Shown here one piece after another: positions 8,123-17,981 of a DNA stretch of 64,000 bases. Origin of the DNA: DATBQN01 sp963755825 (GTDB taxonomy: Bacteria; Acidobacteriota; Thermoanaerobaculia; Multivoradales; UBA5704). The notes under the pieces were generated by a model. That model saw only the letters and a program-made list of their open reading frames with translations, was not told where the DNA came from and ran no database searches. Position numbers and translations under genes: made by a program. The stretch's first letter is position 1; each line of letters starts with the position of its first letter. The stretch covers positions 2,542,001 through 2,606,000 of the forward strand of contig CAVWLA010000003.1 in the NCBI GenBank assembly GCA_963755825.1. Direction: 5' to 3'.

Positions 8123-8656
8123 CTAGGCGCTCTTGGCGGCCTGTGCGACGCTGCCCATGACCTGGTCGCGTGTGCGCCATTTGTCGGCGAGCGCGGCAAC
8201 CTTCGCCTGGCAGGCGTCGAGCGCGGCGGCGGGATCGGTGGCGCCGGGCGCCGGCACCGTCGCGATGGCGCTCTCGAGGTCGCTCAGGTCCTGCAGCAGG
8301 CCGAGGTCGAACTCGTAGAGCCGGGCGAGCTCGGCATCGCCGATCTTCACCGGGTCGAAGAGGCCGCTCGCCCCGTAGTCGCTGAAACGGATGGCCTGCG
8401 ACAGGCCGTCCAGCTGGCGGTCGAGCCGATCGAATCCCTGCAGCGAGCCGATGCGGCCGGCGTCGGTGTAGGCGCGGGCGCGGTCGCGCAGCGCCCCCTT
8501 CAACCGCCCGACCTCGGCGGACAGGTGCTCCCTCTCCAGCTTGTCGACGTCGCGGCGCAGCTCGCGATCCTGGAAGCCGCTGAAGCCGGGGATCTTCGCC
8601 GTGATGCGCTCGAGCAGGTTGCGCTGCGATTTCGCCTCTTCGTAGCCGTCGATCAT
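8123..8656 (-). CDS. conserved helical protein of unknown function, partner of the SPFH gene
   Basis: 177 residues from the ATG preceded by AGAGGAGACG. The N-terminus has KIPGFSGFQDRELRRDVDKL, a pattern I recall from uncharacterised proteins beside SPFH genes. The rest is mostly charged alpha-helix with a possible coiled coil, and no signal peptide or membrane segment. Its fixed position in front of the SPFH/zinc-ribbon gene suggests they act together at the membrane (inference). I cannot assign a biochemical role. Confidence 0.65.
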   Translation of the reverse strand: MIDGYEEAKSQRNLLERITAKIPGFSGFQDRELRRDVDKLEREHLSAEVGRLKGALRDRARAYTDAGRIGSLQGFDRLDRQLDGLSQAIRFSDYGASGLFDPVKIGDAELARLYEFDLGLLQDLSDLESAIATVPAPGATDPAAALDACQAKVAALADKWRTRDQVMGSVAQAAKSA

Positions 8657-8868
8657 CGCTCGTCTCCTCTGCTGCGGTACGAGGCAGATCGTAGCAGAGG
8701 AGGGGAAGGGGGCCGCTTTCCCGCCCGCCATGCTTTCGGCTATCCTTCCGCCCCAGCAGCTCGTTGATCAGATTCCAGGCCGGGGCCCGCTCCGTCGAGA
8801 GGGCGCCGCCGGACCGAACGCCGCGGAGGCCGCGGCGGCGGTTCCCGCCGGGCCTGACAAGGAACCTC

Positions 8869-11133
8869 GTGGCGCGTCGACCCCTCCCCCCTCCTCAGGT
8901 CCTCTCCGGTGCGCTGCCCAGGCTCCTGGCGATCGGCCTGATGGCGGCGGCGGTCGCCTGCCTCGCCGGCGGTTTCTCCGGCTGCAATGGCGCCCGCCAG
9001 GCGGTTTCGGATGGCGCCGGCTCGGCGCCTGGCGGCGGCCCCTGGAACCTCGTCCTCGTCACCCTGGACACCGTGCGCGCCGACCACGTCGGCTGCTACG
9101 GCGCCGCCGCCGCCGAGACCCCGTCGCTCGACCGCCTGGCGCGCGAAGGAGTGCGCTTCGCCTGGGCGTCGTCGGCGGTGCCGCTCACCCTCCCCTCGCA
9201 TTCGACGATCCTCTCCGGCCTGCTGCCGCCCCACCACGGCGTGCGCAACAACGGCGCCGGCCGCTTCCCGGAGGGCATGCCGACCCTGGCGACCGATCTC
9301 GCCGCCGCCGGCTACCGGACCGCCGCCTTCGTCGGCGCCTTCGTCCTCGACCACCGCTTCGGCCTCGCCCGCGGCTTCGCGACCTACGACGACGCGATGG
9401 AGCGCGACGCCTCGGGCGGCGTGCCCGACGACGCCGAGCGGCGCGGCGACGCGGTGGTCGACCGCGCCCTCGCCTGGCTGGGAGCGCTGCCGCCGGCGGG
9501 CTCCGCAGCCGGCGCCGTCGCGGCGCGCCCCTTCTTCCTCTGGGTCCACCTCTACGACGCCCACGCGCCGTACGATCCGCCGCCGCCCTTCCGCGAGCGC
9601 CACGCCGGCCATCCCTACGACGGCGAGATCGCCTTCGCCGACGCCCAGCTCGGCCGCCTGCTGGCGGCGCTCGACTCGATGGGCCTCGCCTCGCGCACCA
9701 TCGTCGCCGCCACCGCCGATCACGGCGAGGCGCTGGGCGATCACGGCGAGCTCACCCACGGCCTGCTGCTCTACGAGCCGACGCTGCGCGTGCCGCTCAT
9801 CGTGCGCGCACCGGGCCTCCTGGCGCCGCGCGCGGTGGCGAGCCCGGTGTCGCTCGCCGACGTCGCGCCGACTCTCGCCGGCCTCGCCGGCCATCCGCTC
9901 GCCGCCGCCGGGCTCGACGGCCGCGACCTCTCGGCGGCGCTCGCCGGCGGCGGCGAGCTCCCCGCCGCCGATCTCTACGCCGAGACCCGCTACCCGACCC
10001 TCTTCGGCTGGAGCCCGCTCGCGGCGCTCGTCCATCGCGGCCGGAAGTACATCCAGGCGCCGCGCCCGGAGCTCTACGACCTGGCGCGCGATCCGCGCGA
10101 GACGGCCGACCTCGCGGTGCGCGATCCGGCGGAAGGCCACGGCTTCGCGGCGCGCCTGGCGGCGCTCGAGGCGGGAGCGCGGACGGCGCCGCCGGCGGCC
10201 CTGGGCGGCGAGGAGAAGGCGCGGCTGGAGAGCCTGGGCTATGCGGCGCCGGCGGCCGCGCCAGCAGGTGCTGGGACGGCCATCGGTGGTGCCGCGGGCG
10301 CCGACCCCAAGGACCGGCTGGCGCTCTTCCGCCGCTACGGCGACGCGCTGCAGCTCCTGCGCGCCGGCGGCGACGAGCGGCGGGCGCTCTCGGCGCTCGC
10401 CGGCGTCGTCGCGGCGGACCCCGACAACCCGGTCTTCCGCGGCCGGCTGGCCAAGGTCTACCGCGAGCGCGGCGACCTGACGCGCGCCGTGCCGCTCTAC
10501 CGCGCTGCTGCTGCCGCTGCGCCGCGCGACCCCGAGGCCTGGTACAACCTCGGCGTCAGCGAGCAGGAGCTGGGCGATGCCGCGGCGGCGCGGCAGGATC
10601 TCGCGCAGGCGGTGGCGCTCGACCCGGCGCGGCCGGAGCCGCACAACGCCCTCGGCCTCGCCGCCCTCGCCGCCGGCGACGCGGCGGCGGCGCGCGGCGA
10701 GATCGAGCGCGCCATCGCGCTCGACCCCGGCAACGCCCGCGCGCTCAACAACCTCGGCAACATCTGCCGCGCCGAGCGCCGCTACGACGCGGCCGCCGAC
10801 GCCTACCGGCGGGCGGCCGCCGCGGCGCCGCGCTTCGCCGATCCGTGGAACGGCCTGGGCACGCTCGAGGTGGAGCGCGACCGGCCGGCCGCCGCCATCC
10901 CCCTCTTCGACCGCGCCCTGGCTCTCGCGCCGGGCTACCACGAGGTGCTGCTCAACCGCGCCATCGCCTTCGAGCAGGCGGGGGACCGGCGGAGCGCCGG
11001 CGACTCCTACCGCGCGTTCCTCGCCGCCGCCGCTCACGAGCCCCAGCTCGCTCCCCAACGCCGGGCGGCAGCGCAGCTGCTCGCCCGCCTTTCCAACCGG
11101 CCGCCGGGCCAGGCACCGGAAGACAGGAGGTGA
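8869..11133 (+). CDS. membrane-anchored sulfatase-family protein with C-terminal TPR repeats
   Basis: 754 residues from the GTG at 8869 (AAGGAA upstream); an earlier in-frame TTG at 8764 is less convincing. A signal sequence ends in GGFSGC, a possible lipobox, so it may be an outer-membrane or periplasmic lipoprotein. The alkaline-phosphatase-fold sulfatase domain (about residues 60-470) shows VTLDTVRADHVGCYG (metal Asp), LPSHSTILSG (Ser at the formylglycine position, as in Ser-type sulfatases) and TADHGEALGDHGELTHG. About five TPR-like repeats follow (residues 483-750), with phrases such as WYNLGVSEQELGD and ALNNLGNICRAERR. The combination is common in Acidobacteriota-like genomes. The substrate, a sulfate or phosphate ester, is unknown. 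Confidence 0.85.
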   Translation: MARRPLPPPQVLSGALPRLLAIGLMAAAVACLAGGFSGCNGARQAVSDGAGSAPGGGPWNLVLVTLDTVRADHVGCYGAAAAETPSLDRLAREGVRFAWASSAVPLTLPSHSTILSGLLPPHHGVRNNGAGRFPEGMPTLATDLAAAGYRTAAFVGAFVLDHRFGLARGFATYDDAMERDASGGVPDDAERRGDAVVDRALAWLGALPPAGSAAGAVAARPFFLWVHLYDAHAPYDPPPPFRERHAGHPYDGEIAFADAQLGRLLAALDSMGLASRTIVAATADHGEALGDHGELTHGLLLYEPTLRVPLIVRAPGLLAPRAVASPVSLADVAPTLAGLAGHPLAAAGLDGRDLSAALAGGGELPAADLYAETRYPTLFGWSPLAALVHRGRKYIQAPRPELYDLARDPRETADLAVRDPAEGHGFAARLAALEAGARTAPPAALGGEEKARLESLGYAAPAAAPAGAGTAIGGAAGADPKDRLALFRRYGDALQLLRAGGDERRALSALAGVVAADPDNPVFRGRLAKVYRERGDLTRAVPLYRAAAAAAPRDPEAWYNLGVSEQELGDAAAARQDLAQAVALDPARPEPHNALGLAALAAGDAAAARGEIERAIALDPGNARALNNLGNICRAERRYDAAADAYRRAAAAAPRFADPWNGLGTLEVERDRPAAAIPLFDRALALAPGYHEVLLNRAIAFEQAGDRRSAGDSYRAFLAAAAHEPQLAPQRRAAAQLLARLSNRPPGQAPEDRR

Positions 11134-11227
11134 TCGCCGTCCTCCCGTTTCGGCATTGCGTGGCAAGCCCGGCGTACGAACCCTTTTGCGGTGTTCCCTA
11201 GAGTCTTTTGACAGAGGAGATCGATCG

Positions 11228-14161
11228 ATGAGCATCCTGCGAAAACCCGCTTCACGATGGGCCGCGACCCTCACCCTGGCCATCCTCTCCTGGCTCGCTG
11301 TGCTGCCCCGCACGGCGACCGCGCAATCCTCCGGCGGCGGCCTCACCGGCCGCGTGCTGGACGACAAGAAGTCGCCGCTCCCCGGCGTCACCGTCAGCGT
11401 GACGCAGAAGGACACCGGTCTCAACCGGGTGACGACGACCATCACCGACGGCACCTTCCACATCGGCACGCTGCCGGTCGGCCTCTACAACGTCGCGGTC
11501 GAGCTGGCGGGCTTCGCCACCGTCAACGTGACGGACGTCAAGGTCACCGTCGCCACCGACCGCGCCATCGAGGTCACCATGACGCAGTCGAAGGTCTCGG
11601 AGTCGATCACCGTCGTCGACGAGGCGCCGCTGATCCAGAACTCGCCGGCGATCGGCACTGTCGTCGATCAGAAGGAGCTCGAGAACCTGCCGCTCAACGG
11701 CCGCCAGTTCGCGAATCTCGCGACGCTCGCGCCGGGCACCCAGCTGTCGGTCAACAGCGACCCGACGAAGCCGGGCCAGCAGACCATCGCCTTGAACGGC
11801 GGCAGCGGCCGCAACGTCAACTTCCTGATCGACGGCGGCGACAACACCGACGACACCATCGGCGGCGCGCTGCAGAACTTCAATCTCGAGGCGGTGCAGG
11901 AGTTCAAAATCCAGACCCAGCAGTACAAGGCCGAGTATGGCCGTACGACCGGTGGCGTGCTCTCCGTCGTCACCAAGAGCGGCACCAACACGATCGCCGG
12001 CAGCGCCTACGGCTTCTTCCGCGACAAGAGCCTGAACAGTGAGACGGTGGCCGAGGATCAGGCGGGAACCGGCAAGGAGCCGTATCGCCGCGAGCAGTAC
12101 GGCGCCTCGCTGGGCGGTCCGATCGTGCAGGACAAGCTGCACTTCTTCGGCACCTGGGAGAAGACCGACCGCAACACCTCCTACATCGTCAACACCCTGA
12201 AGGCGGTGCCGCAGGACGACGGCCTGGCGGTGCCGATTCCTTTCACCGATGAGCTAGGCACCGCGAAGCTGTCCTACGACATCTCGGCCAAGCAGTACCT
12301 CCAGGTCCGCTACGGCTACCAGAACAACTCCGACAAGTACGGCGACTCCCCCCTGACCACGCCGAGCGGGCTCGGCACGGTGACCAACAAATACAAGTCG
12401 CTGCTCGTCGGCCATACCTGGCAGGTCGGCTCCGACGCGCTCAACGAGGCCCTGTTCCAGTACACCAAGTTCAACAACTCGATCACCGCCGACTCGAACG
12501 ATCCGACCCTCTTCTTCCCCTCCGGCGCGACCTCGGGACAGAACCAGAACACGCCGCAGACGACGCAGCAGACGAAGTACCAGTACAAGGACGACTTCAG
12601 CTGGTCGCAGACGATCGGCGGCCACCGGCACGATTTCAAGGCGGGCCTGAACTACATCAACGAGCCGGTTCTGCAGGGCGACTTCACGGTCGGCACCACC
12701 GGCCAGTACACGCTGGCAACAAACAACATCAACGGGCCGGTCTCCGGCATCACGATCTTCGGCGGCTTCTCCGGCCAGAAGACGCCGATCAAGCAGTACA
12801 ACGGCTACGTCCAGGACGACTGGTACGCGAGCGATCGGCTGACCGTCAACCTCGGCCTGCGCTACGACCTGTGGACGGGCTACGACCTCGACCAGCGCTC
12901 GAACCCGATCTGGCAGGCGCTCTCCACGCAGACGACCTACAACGAGTCCTACCTGCGCGACTTCCAGGGCGGCAAGGGCGGCGTGCTCAAGAACGACAAG
13001 AACAACTACGGGCCGCGGGTCGGCGCCTCCTATGACCTGACCGGCGACGGCAAGCACATCCTGCGCGGCGGCTGGGGGATCTACTACGACTTCCCCTACA
13101 CCAACGCCACCATCCTCTTCCCCGCCTCGGCGGTGCAATCAACGTACGGCGTCGTCTATTCGGCCTCGCCGCCGCTGGGAGGAACCGGCATCCTCAACCC
13201 GGACGGCTCGCTCTATCACGTCGGTGAGCCGCTGCCTCCCAACCAGCTCAAGGGCAGCGGCGTCTTCGCGCCCAACGAGATCGCCTCGCCGACGTTGGCG
13301 ACGCCGGAGTCGACGCAGACCTCGCTCGGCTACTCATGGGAGGTCAACAACTCGCTCGGCTTCAACTTCGAGGCGGTCGACGTCCACTACCGCGACTTGC
13401 CCTACCGGGTGAAGATCAACGCCAAGCTCGACGCCGAGGGCAATCCGATGGCGGACCCGCGGTTCCCGCAGTTCAACAACGGTTTCCGGCTCTGGCTGGG
13501 CAACGGACAGGCGAAGTACGACGGCGCCAACATCGGCTTCCACGTGCGCACGCGGCTCTTCCAGCTGCAAGGCTTCTACACCTACTCCTCGACGAACGGC
13601 AACGTCCTCGCCGGCGCCGACGAGTTCCGCATCAGCGACGCCGGCCACCAGCCCGACTACAGTGGCGGCGGCAAGAAGGACGCCTCGGTCGATCCGCTCA
13701 ACCCGCTGTGCAGCGCCTGTTTCGGCCCCCTCAACACCGACGCTCGCCACAAGCTGACCTTCGCCGGAACCTACACGGCGCCGCTCGGCTTCAACATCTC
13801 GGGCATCTTCCGCTACCGCTCGGCGGAGCCCTATACCGTCTTCCTCGGCTCGGACGCCAACGGCGACGGCTTCACCACCGACCTGGCGAACGGCGTCAGC
13901 CACGTCAACTCCGCGCGCGGCTACTCCTTCTCGCAGTTCGACCTGCGCATCGGCAAGCAGTTCAGCTTCGGCGCGGCGCGCAGCGTCGAGCTGGTCGCCG
14001 AGGTCTTCAACCTGTTCAACGCCAAGAACCCCACCGGTGTCGAGAACGCCTACTCCGGCACCGGCGTTCTCCTCGGCAAGACGGCCACCGCCTTCGCCGG
14101 CAGCAGCCCGCTGCAGCCGGAGCAGCGGCTGGCGCAGCTCGGGCTGAAGATCAGCTTCTAG
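11228..14161 (+). CDS. Oar-like TonB-dependent receptor with carboxypeptidase-regulatory domain (copy 1)
   Basis: 977 residues, ATG behind AGAGGAGATCG. Signal peptide about 1-33 (ends TATAQS). An N-terminal Ig-like carboxypeptidase-D regulatory domain (about 36-118: GLTGRVLDDKKSPLPGVTVS, then GTFHIGTLPVGLYNV) precedes the plug (about 120-235, ENLPLNGRQFANLATLAPGT) and a beta-barrel that ends in an aromatic residue (KISF). These SusC/Oar-type outer-membrane receptors import or anchor large nutrients or peptides using TonB energy (family knowledge). It lies downstream of a sulfatase and directly upstream of a paralog of identical length, so this may be a glycan- or peptide-use locus (inference). 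Confidence 0.9.
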   Translation: MSILRKPASRWAATLTLAILSWLAVLPRTATAQSSGGGLTGRVLDDKKSPLPGVTVSVTQKDTGLNRVTTTITDGTFHIGTLPVGLYNVAVELAGFATVNVTDVKVTVATDRAIEVTMTQSKVSESITVVDEAPLIQNSPAIGTVVDQKELENLPLNGRQFANLATLAPGTQLSVNSDPTKPGQQTIALNGGSGRNVNFLIDGGDNTDDTIGGALQNFNLEAVQEFKIQTQQYKAEYGRTTGGVLSVVTKSGTNTIAGSAYGFFRDKSLNSETVAEDQAGTGKEPYRREQYGASLGGPIVQDKLHFFGTWEKTDRNTSYIVNTLKAVPQDDGLAVPIPFTDELGTAKLSYDISAKQYLQVRYGYQNNSDKYGDSPLTTPSGLGTVTNKYKSLLVGHTWQVGSDALNEALFQYTKFNNSITADSNDPTLFFPSGATSGQNQNTPQTTQQTKYQYKDDFSWSQTIGGHRHDFKAGLNYINEPVLQGDFTVGTTGQYTLATNNINGPVSGITIFGGFSGQKTPIKQYNGYVQDDWYASDRLTVNLGLRYDLWTGYDLDQRSNPIWQALSTQTTYNESYLRDFQGGKGGVLKNDKNNYGPRVGASYDLTGDGKHILRGGWGIYYDFPYTNATILFPASAVQSTYGVVYSASPPLGGTGILNPDGSLYHVGEPLPPNQLKGSGVFAPNEIASPTLATPESTQTSLGYSWEVNNSLGFNFEAVDVHYRDLPYRVKINAKLDAEGNPMADPRFPQFNNGFRLWLGNGQAKYDGANIGFHVRTRLFQLQGFYTYSSTNGNVLAGADEFRISDAGHQPDYSGGGKKDASVDPLNPLCSACFGPLNTDARHKLTFAGTYTAPLGFNISGIFRYRSAEPYTVFLGSDANGDGFTTDLANGVSHVNSARGYSFSQFDLRIGKQFSFGAARSVELVAEVFNLFNAKNPTGVENAYSGTGVLLGKTATAFAGSSPLQPEQRLAQLGLKISF

Positions 14162-14185
14162 CCCGCCTTTAGCCCTCCTTCCCAG

Positions 14186-14222
14186 CGGGCAGGGGACGCC
14201 TCGGCTCCCCTGCCCGGTTTTC
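14186..14222 (+). terminator. strong rho-independent terminator after TonB receptor 1
   Basis: An 11-bp perfect stem, CGGGCAGGGGA (14186-14196) with TCCCCTGCCCG (14206-14216), is followed by GTTTTCTCC. It separates the two paralogous receptors into independent transcripts. Confidence 0.85.
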
Positions 14223-14402
14223 TCCTTCGCTCCCTCCCGCTCTCTCCCGCTCCTTCCCAGAGCCCTGGCGGTGCCGGCCCGCGGCGCGCCGCTCGCGGCC
14301 GCTCCGCGCGGGTGCCGTTTTTCATCCCGCGGGCGCCCTTCCGGCAGTTTTGCGCACCCTCTAATTGCAGAAAGTCTTATCAACCGATCGGAGGGAGGTC
14401 CC

Positions 14403-17336
14403 ATGTGGCTCTCACCAGGTAGGACGTGGAAAGCAGCGACGCTTGCCCTCGCCGTGGCCCTCGCCGCAGCGCTCGCCGGACCCCTCGCGGCGCAGACCGC
14501 GAGCGGCAGCGTAGCCGGCAAGGTCATCGACGAAAGGAAGGCCGCTCTCCCCGGCGTCACCGTCGAGGCGATGGCGAAGGCGACCGGCTTCAGCCGCACG
14601 ACGGTGACCGGCGGCGACGGCGTCTTCCGCCTGAGCGGCCTGCCGGTCGGCACCTACACGGTGACCGCCGAGCTCAACGGTTATGCGACGGTGATCGTCG
14701 CGGCGGTCAACGTCTCGGTCGCCAGCGAGCGGAGCCTGGAGATCAGCATGACCCCGGCCAAGCTCGCCGAGACGATCACCGTCGTCGACGAGGCGCCGCT
14801 CGCCGCGACCACCCCGGCGATCGGCGCCACGGTGAGCCAGAAGGAGCTCGAGAACCTGCCGCTCAACGGACGGCAGTTCGCCAACCTGGCGACTCTCGCG
14901 CCGGGCACCACGCTCTCGGTCAACAGCGACCCCACCAAGCCGGGCCAGCAGGTGGTGGCGTTGAACGGCGGCATCGGCCGGAACGTCAACTACGTCGTCG
15001 ACGGCGGCGACAACACCGACGACACCATCGGCGGCGCGCTGCAGAACTACAGCCTCGAGTCGGTGCAGGAGTTCAAGATCCAGACCCAGCAGTACAAGGC
15101 CGAGTACGGCCGCACCACCGGCGGCGTGCTCTCGGTGGTGACCAAGAGCGGCACCAACCAGCTCGCCGGCAGCGCCTACGGCTTCTTCCGCGACAAGAGC
15201 CTGAACAGCGAGACGGCGACCGAGGAAGCGTCGGACAGCGGCAAGCAGCCCTACCGGCGCGAGCAGTACGGCGCCTCGCTCGGCGGCCCCATCGTCAAGG
15301 ACAAGCTGCACTTCTTCGCCACCTGGGAGAAGACCGACCGCAACACCTCCTACACCGTCAACACCATCCTCGCGCCGGGCCTGCCGCCGGTGCTGCCGGC
15401 GGTCCAGGGCGACGCCGTCGGCACCCCCTTCACCGATGAGCTGGGCACCGCCAAGCTGACCTACGACATCTCCGCCAAGCAGTACCTCCAGGTGCGCTAC
15501 GGCTACCAGAAGAACTCCGACGTCTACGGCGCCAACCCGCTCGCCGACCCCAGCTCGCTCGGCACCGTGCTCAACGACTACAAGTCGCTCCTCGTCGGCC
15601 ACACCGCGCAGCTCGGCGACTCGGCGCTCAACGAGGCGGTCTTCCAGTACACGCGGTTCAAGAACACCATCACCGCCGACTCGACGCTCCCCAGCCTGCT
15701 CACCCCCTCCGGCGTCACCGTCGGCCAGAACGGCAACACGCCGCAGGAGACGCAGCAGACCAAGTACCAGTACAAGGACGACTTCAGCTGGTCGCAGACG
15801 ATCGGCGGCCACCGCCACGACTTCAAGGCGGGGTTCAACTACGTCGACGAGCCGCAGCTCGCCGCCCAGTTCACCACCGGCACCAGCGGCATCTTCACCC
15901 TCACCCAGGACGACCTGCACTCGCCGGTCGCCGACATCACCTTCTTCGGCGGCTTCGCCGGCGAGAAGACGCCGATCAAGCAATACAGCGGCTACGTGCA
16001 GGACGACTGGTACGCCAGCGACCGGCTGACCGTCAACGTCGGCCTGCGCTACGACCTCTGGGACGGTTTCGGCCTCGACCAGCGCTCGAACGCCATCTGG
16101 CAGACCCTCTCCACGCAGACGCAGTACGACGAGCCCTACCTGCGCGACTTCCAGAACGGCGGCGGCGGCGTGCTGCGCAACGACCGCAAGGACTTCGCCC
16201 CGCGCCTCGGCTTCACCTGGGACGTCGACGGCAAGGGCAAGAAGCTGCTGCGCGGCGGCTGGGGGATCTACTACGACTTCCCCTACACCAACGCCACCAT
16301 CCTCTTCCCCGCCTTCGCGGTGCAGTCGAGCTACGGGGTGGCGTACAACAACAGCAACCCGGCCGGCATCCGCAACCCGGACGGCACCTTCTTCCAGCCC
16401 GGCCAGACGCTGCCGCCCAACGAGATCACCGGCAACGGCGCCTTCCCGCCCAACGACATCGCCAGCCCGACGCTGTCGACGCCGCGCTCGACGCAGGCCT
16501 CGCTCGGCTACTCCTGGCAGGTCAACGACCACCTCGGCCTCAACTTCGAGGCGGTCTCGGTGCGCTACTCGCACCTCCCCTTCGCCTTCCGCGCCAACCC
16601 CTTCGTCGACGCCAACGGCAACGGAATCATCGACCCCGACGAGACCCGCCGCTTCCCGCAGTTCGGCAACTTCAGCATCTGGTACGGCCGCGGCCAGGAC
16701 TCCTACGACGGCGTCAACCTGTCGTTCCACTCCCGCTTCGCCAATTTCGAGCTGCAGGGCTTCTACACGCTGTCGAGCGCCTACGGCAACGTGCTCGCCG
16801 GCGCCGACGAGTTCCGGCTGACCGACGGCAACCACCAGCCCGACCTCAGCGGCTCGGGGGTCGCCGGCGTCTCGGTCGATCCGCTCGATCCGCTCTGCCA
16901 CGCCTGCTTCGGACCGCTCGACACCGACGCGCGCCATCGCGTCACCCTCGCCGCCACCTACCGCGCGCCGCTCGGCTTCGACCTCTCGGGGATCTTCCGC
17001 TACCGCTCGGCGCTGCCCTACACCGACTATGCCGGCGTCGATCTGAACGCCGACGGCTTCACCCTCGACCTGCCGCCCGGCGTCAAGCACGTCAACTCGC
17101 TGCGCGGCGCCTCCTTCTCGCAGCTCGACGTCCGCGCCGGCAAGGAGTTCGCCCTCGGCGCCGGCCGCTCGATCGAGCTGCTGGCCGAGGTCTTCAACCT
17201 CTTCAACGCCAAGAACCCCAGCGGCTACGTCGGCAACCGGACGGCCGCCAACTACATGCAGCCGACGACCTTCGCCGGCGATCCCCTGCAGGGCGAGCAG
17301 CGCCTGGCGCAGCTCGGCCTGCGCATCCGCTTCTAG
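14403..17336 (+). CDS. Oar-like TonB-dependent receptor with carboxypeptidase-regulatory domain (copy 2)
   Basis: 977 residues, exactly the length of copy 1; ATG behind GGAGGGAGG. Signal peptide about 1-29 (GPLAAQ). It has the same order: regulatory Ig-like domain, plug with ENLPLNGRQFANLATLAPGT, and barrel ending in RIRF. Long blocks are identical to copy 1 (for example QTQQYKAEYGRTTGGVLSVV and DDFSWSQTIGGHRHDFKAGF against AGL). The surface-loop regions differ, for instance around residues 320-345 and 480-520. This is a recent tandem duplication followed by loop divergence, probably for different ligands. The intergenic stretch 14223-14402 holds no gene and presumably the promoter. Confidence 0.9.
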   Translation: MWLSPGRTWKAATLALAVALAAALAGPLAAQTASGSVAGKVIDERKAALPGVTVEAMAKATGFSRTTVTGGDGVFRLSGLPVGTYTVTAELNGYATVIVAAVNVSVASERSLEISMTPAKLAETITVVDEAPLAATTPAIGATVSQKELENLPLNGRQFANLATLAPGTTLSVNSDPTKPGQQVVALNGGIGRNVNYVVDGGDNTDDTIGGALQNYSLESVQEFKIQTQQYKAEYGRTTGGVLSVVTKSGTNQLAGSAYGFFRDKSLNSETATEEASDSGKQPYRREQYGASLGGPIVKDKLHFFATWEKTDRNTSYTVNTILAPGLPPVLPAVQGDAVGTPFTDELGTAKLTYDISAKQYLQVRYGYQKNSDVYGANPLADPSSLGTVLNDYKSLLVGHTAQLGDSALNEAVFQYTRFKNTITADSTLPSLLTPSGVTVGQNGNTPQETQQTKYQYKDDFSWSQTIGGHRHDFKAGFNYVDEPQLAAQFTTGTSGIFTLTQDDLHSPVADITFFGGFAGEKTPIKQYSGYVQDDWYASDRLTVNVGLRYDLWDGFGLDQRSNAIWQTLSTQTQYDEPYLRDFQNGGGGVLRNDRKDFAPRLGFTWDVDGKGKKLLRGGWGIYYDFPYTNATILFPAFAVQSSYGVAYNNSNPAGIRNPDGTFFQPGQTLPPNEITGNGAFPPNDIASPTLSTPRSTQASLGYSWQVNDHLGLNFEAVSVRYSHLPFAFRANPFVDANGNGIIDPDETRRFPQFGNFSIWYGRGQDSYDGVNLSFHSRFANFELQGFYTLSSAYGNVLAGADEFRLTDGNHQPDLSGSGVAGVSVDPLDPLCHACFGPLDTDARHRVTLAATYRAPLGFDLSGIFRYRSALPYTDYAGVDLNADGFTLDLPPGVKHVNSLRGASFSQLDVRAGKEFALGAGRSIELLAEVFNLFNAKNPSGYVGNRTAANYMQPTTFAGDPLQGEQRLAQLGLRIRF

Positions 17337-17350
17337 CGGCCCCGCCTCAA

Positions 17351-17379
17351 GGGAGCGGCCGGCGCTGCCGGCCGCTCCC
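17351..17379 (+). terminator. GC-rich hairpin after TonB receptor 2
   Basis: GGGAGCGGCCGGC (17351-17363) and GCCGGCCGCTCCC (17367-17379) form a perfect 13-bp stem with a 3-base loop. No U-tract follows, so termination is likely but not certain. Confidence 0.55.
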
Positions 17380-17417
17380 CGTCACGCTCTGGCATCGCGG
17401 CGCCTATCCCTGCTGGA

Positions 17418-17981
17418 ATGGGCGGCACGATGGGCGACAGAGCGGGCGAGCCGGGCGCGCTGCAGGCGGAGCTCACCGCCCTCGCGCGCGGCGACCGCAC
17501 GGCGTTCGATCCTCTCTTCCGGCGTCTCTGGCCGCTGCTGCGCGGTTTCGCTCGGCGCGGCCTCCCCGCCGCCGAGGCGGACGACGCCGCCCAGGAGGCG
17601 CTGCTGCGGGTCTTCTCGCGCGCCAGCGAGTTCGATTCCCGCCGCGACGCCCTCGCCTGGGTGCTGGGGATCGCCGCCTGGCAGATCCGCACCCACCAGG
17701 CCCGGGCGCGCCGCCGGCGGGAGGAAGCCGTCCTCCCCCTCCTCGAGACGGTGGACTCGGCTCCGTCGCCCGAGGACGCGGCGGCGGCGGCCGAGCAGGC
17801 GGCGGCCCTCGAGCGGGCGCTCGCCGCCCTCTCGCCGGTCGACGCCGCGACGCTCCTCGCCTACGCCCGCGGCGAGCGCCCGCCGCGCTCCGAGCTGGCC
17901 GGAGCCACTTTCCGCAAGCGGGTCGAGCGCGCTCTCGCCCGCCTGCGCCGCCGCTGGAGGATCGACCATGGCAGCTTCTGA
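17418..17981 (+). CDS. ECF-type sigma factor with shortened region 4
   Basis: 187 residues from the ATG at 17418 (another ATG at 17430 is possible; neither has a strong ribosome-binding site). Region 2 is clear at about residues 28-100 (FRRLWPLLRGFARRGL, AEADDAAQEALLRVFSR, ALAWVLGIAAWQIR). The C-terminal region 4 is short and unusual: the second helix-turn-helix is replaced by ARGERPPRSELAGATFRKRV, which resembles the HTH only loosely. The last 14 bases overlap the next membrane gene, so the two are translationally coupled and the partner may restrain it. Confidence 0.75.
   Translation: MGGTMGDRAGEPGALQAELTALARGDRTAFDPLFRRLWPLLRGFARRGLPAAEADDAAQEALLRVFSRASEFDSRRDALAWVLGIAAWQIRTHQARARRRREEAVLPLLETVDSAPSPEDAAAAAEQAAALERALAALSPVDAATLLAYARGERPPRSELAGATFRKRVERALARLRRRWRIDHGSF

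Noticed and set aside
8740..11469. Long open frame of about 900 codons on the minus strand opposite the sulfatase
   Set aside because: Composition is dominated by Arg/Gly/Ala as expected from the antisense of a GC-rich gene. The plus strand carries clear sulfatase and TPR motifs.
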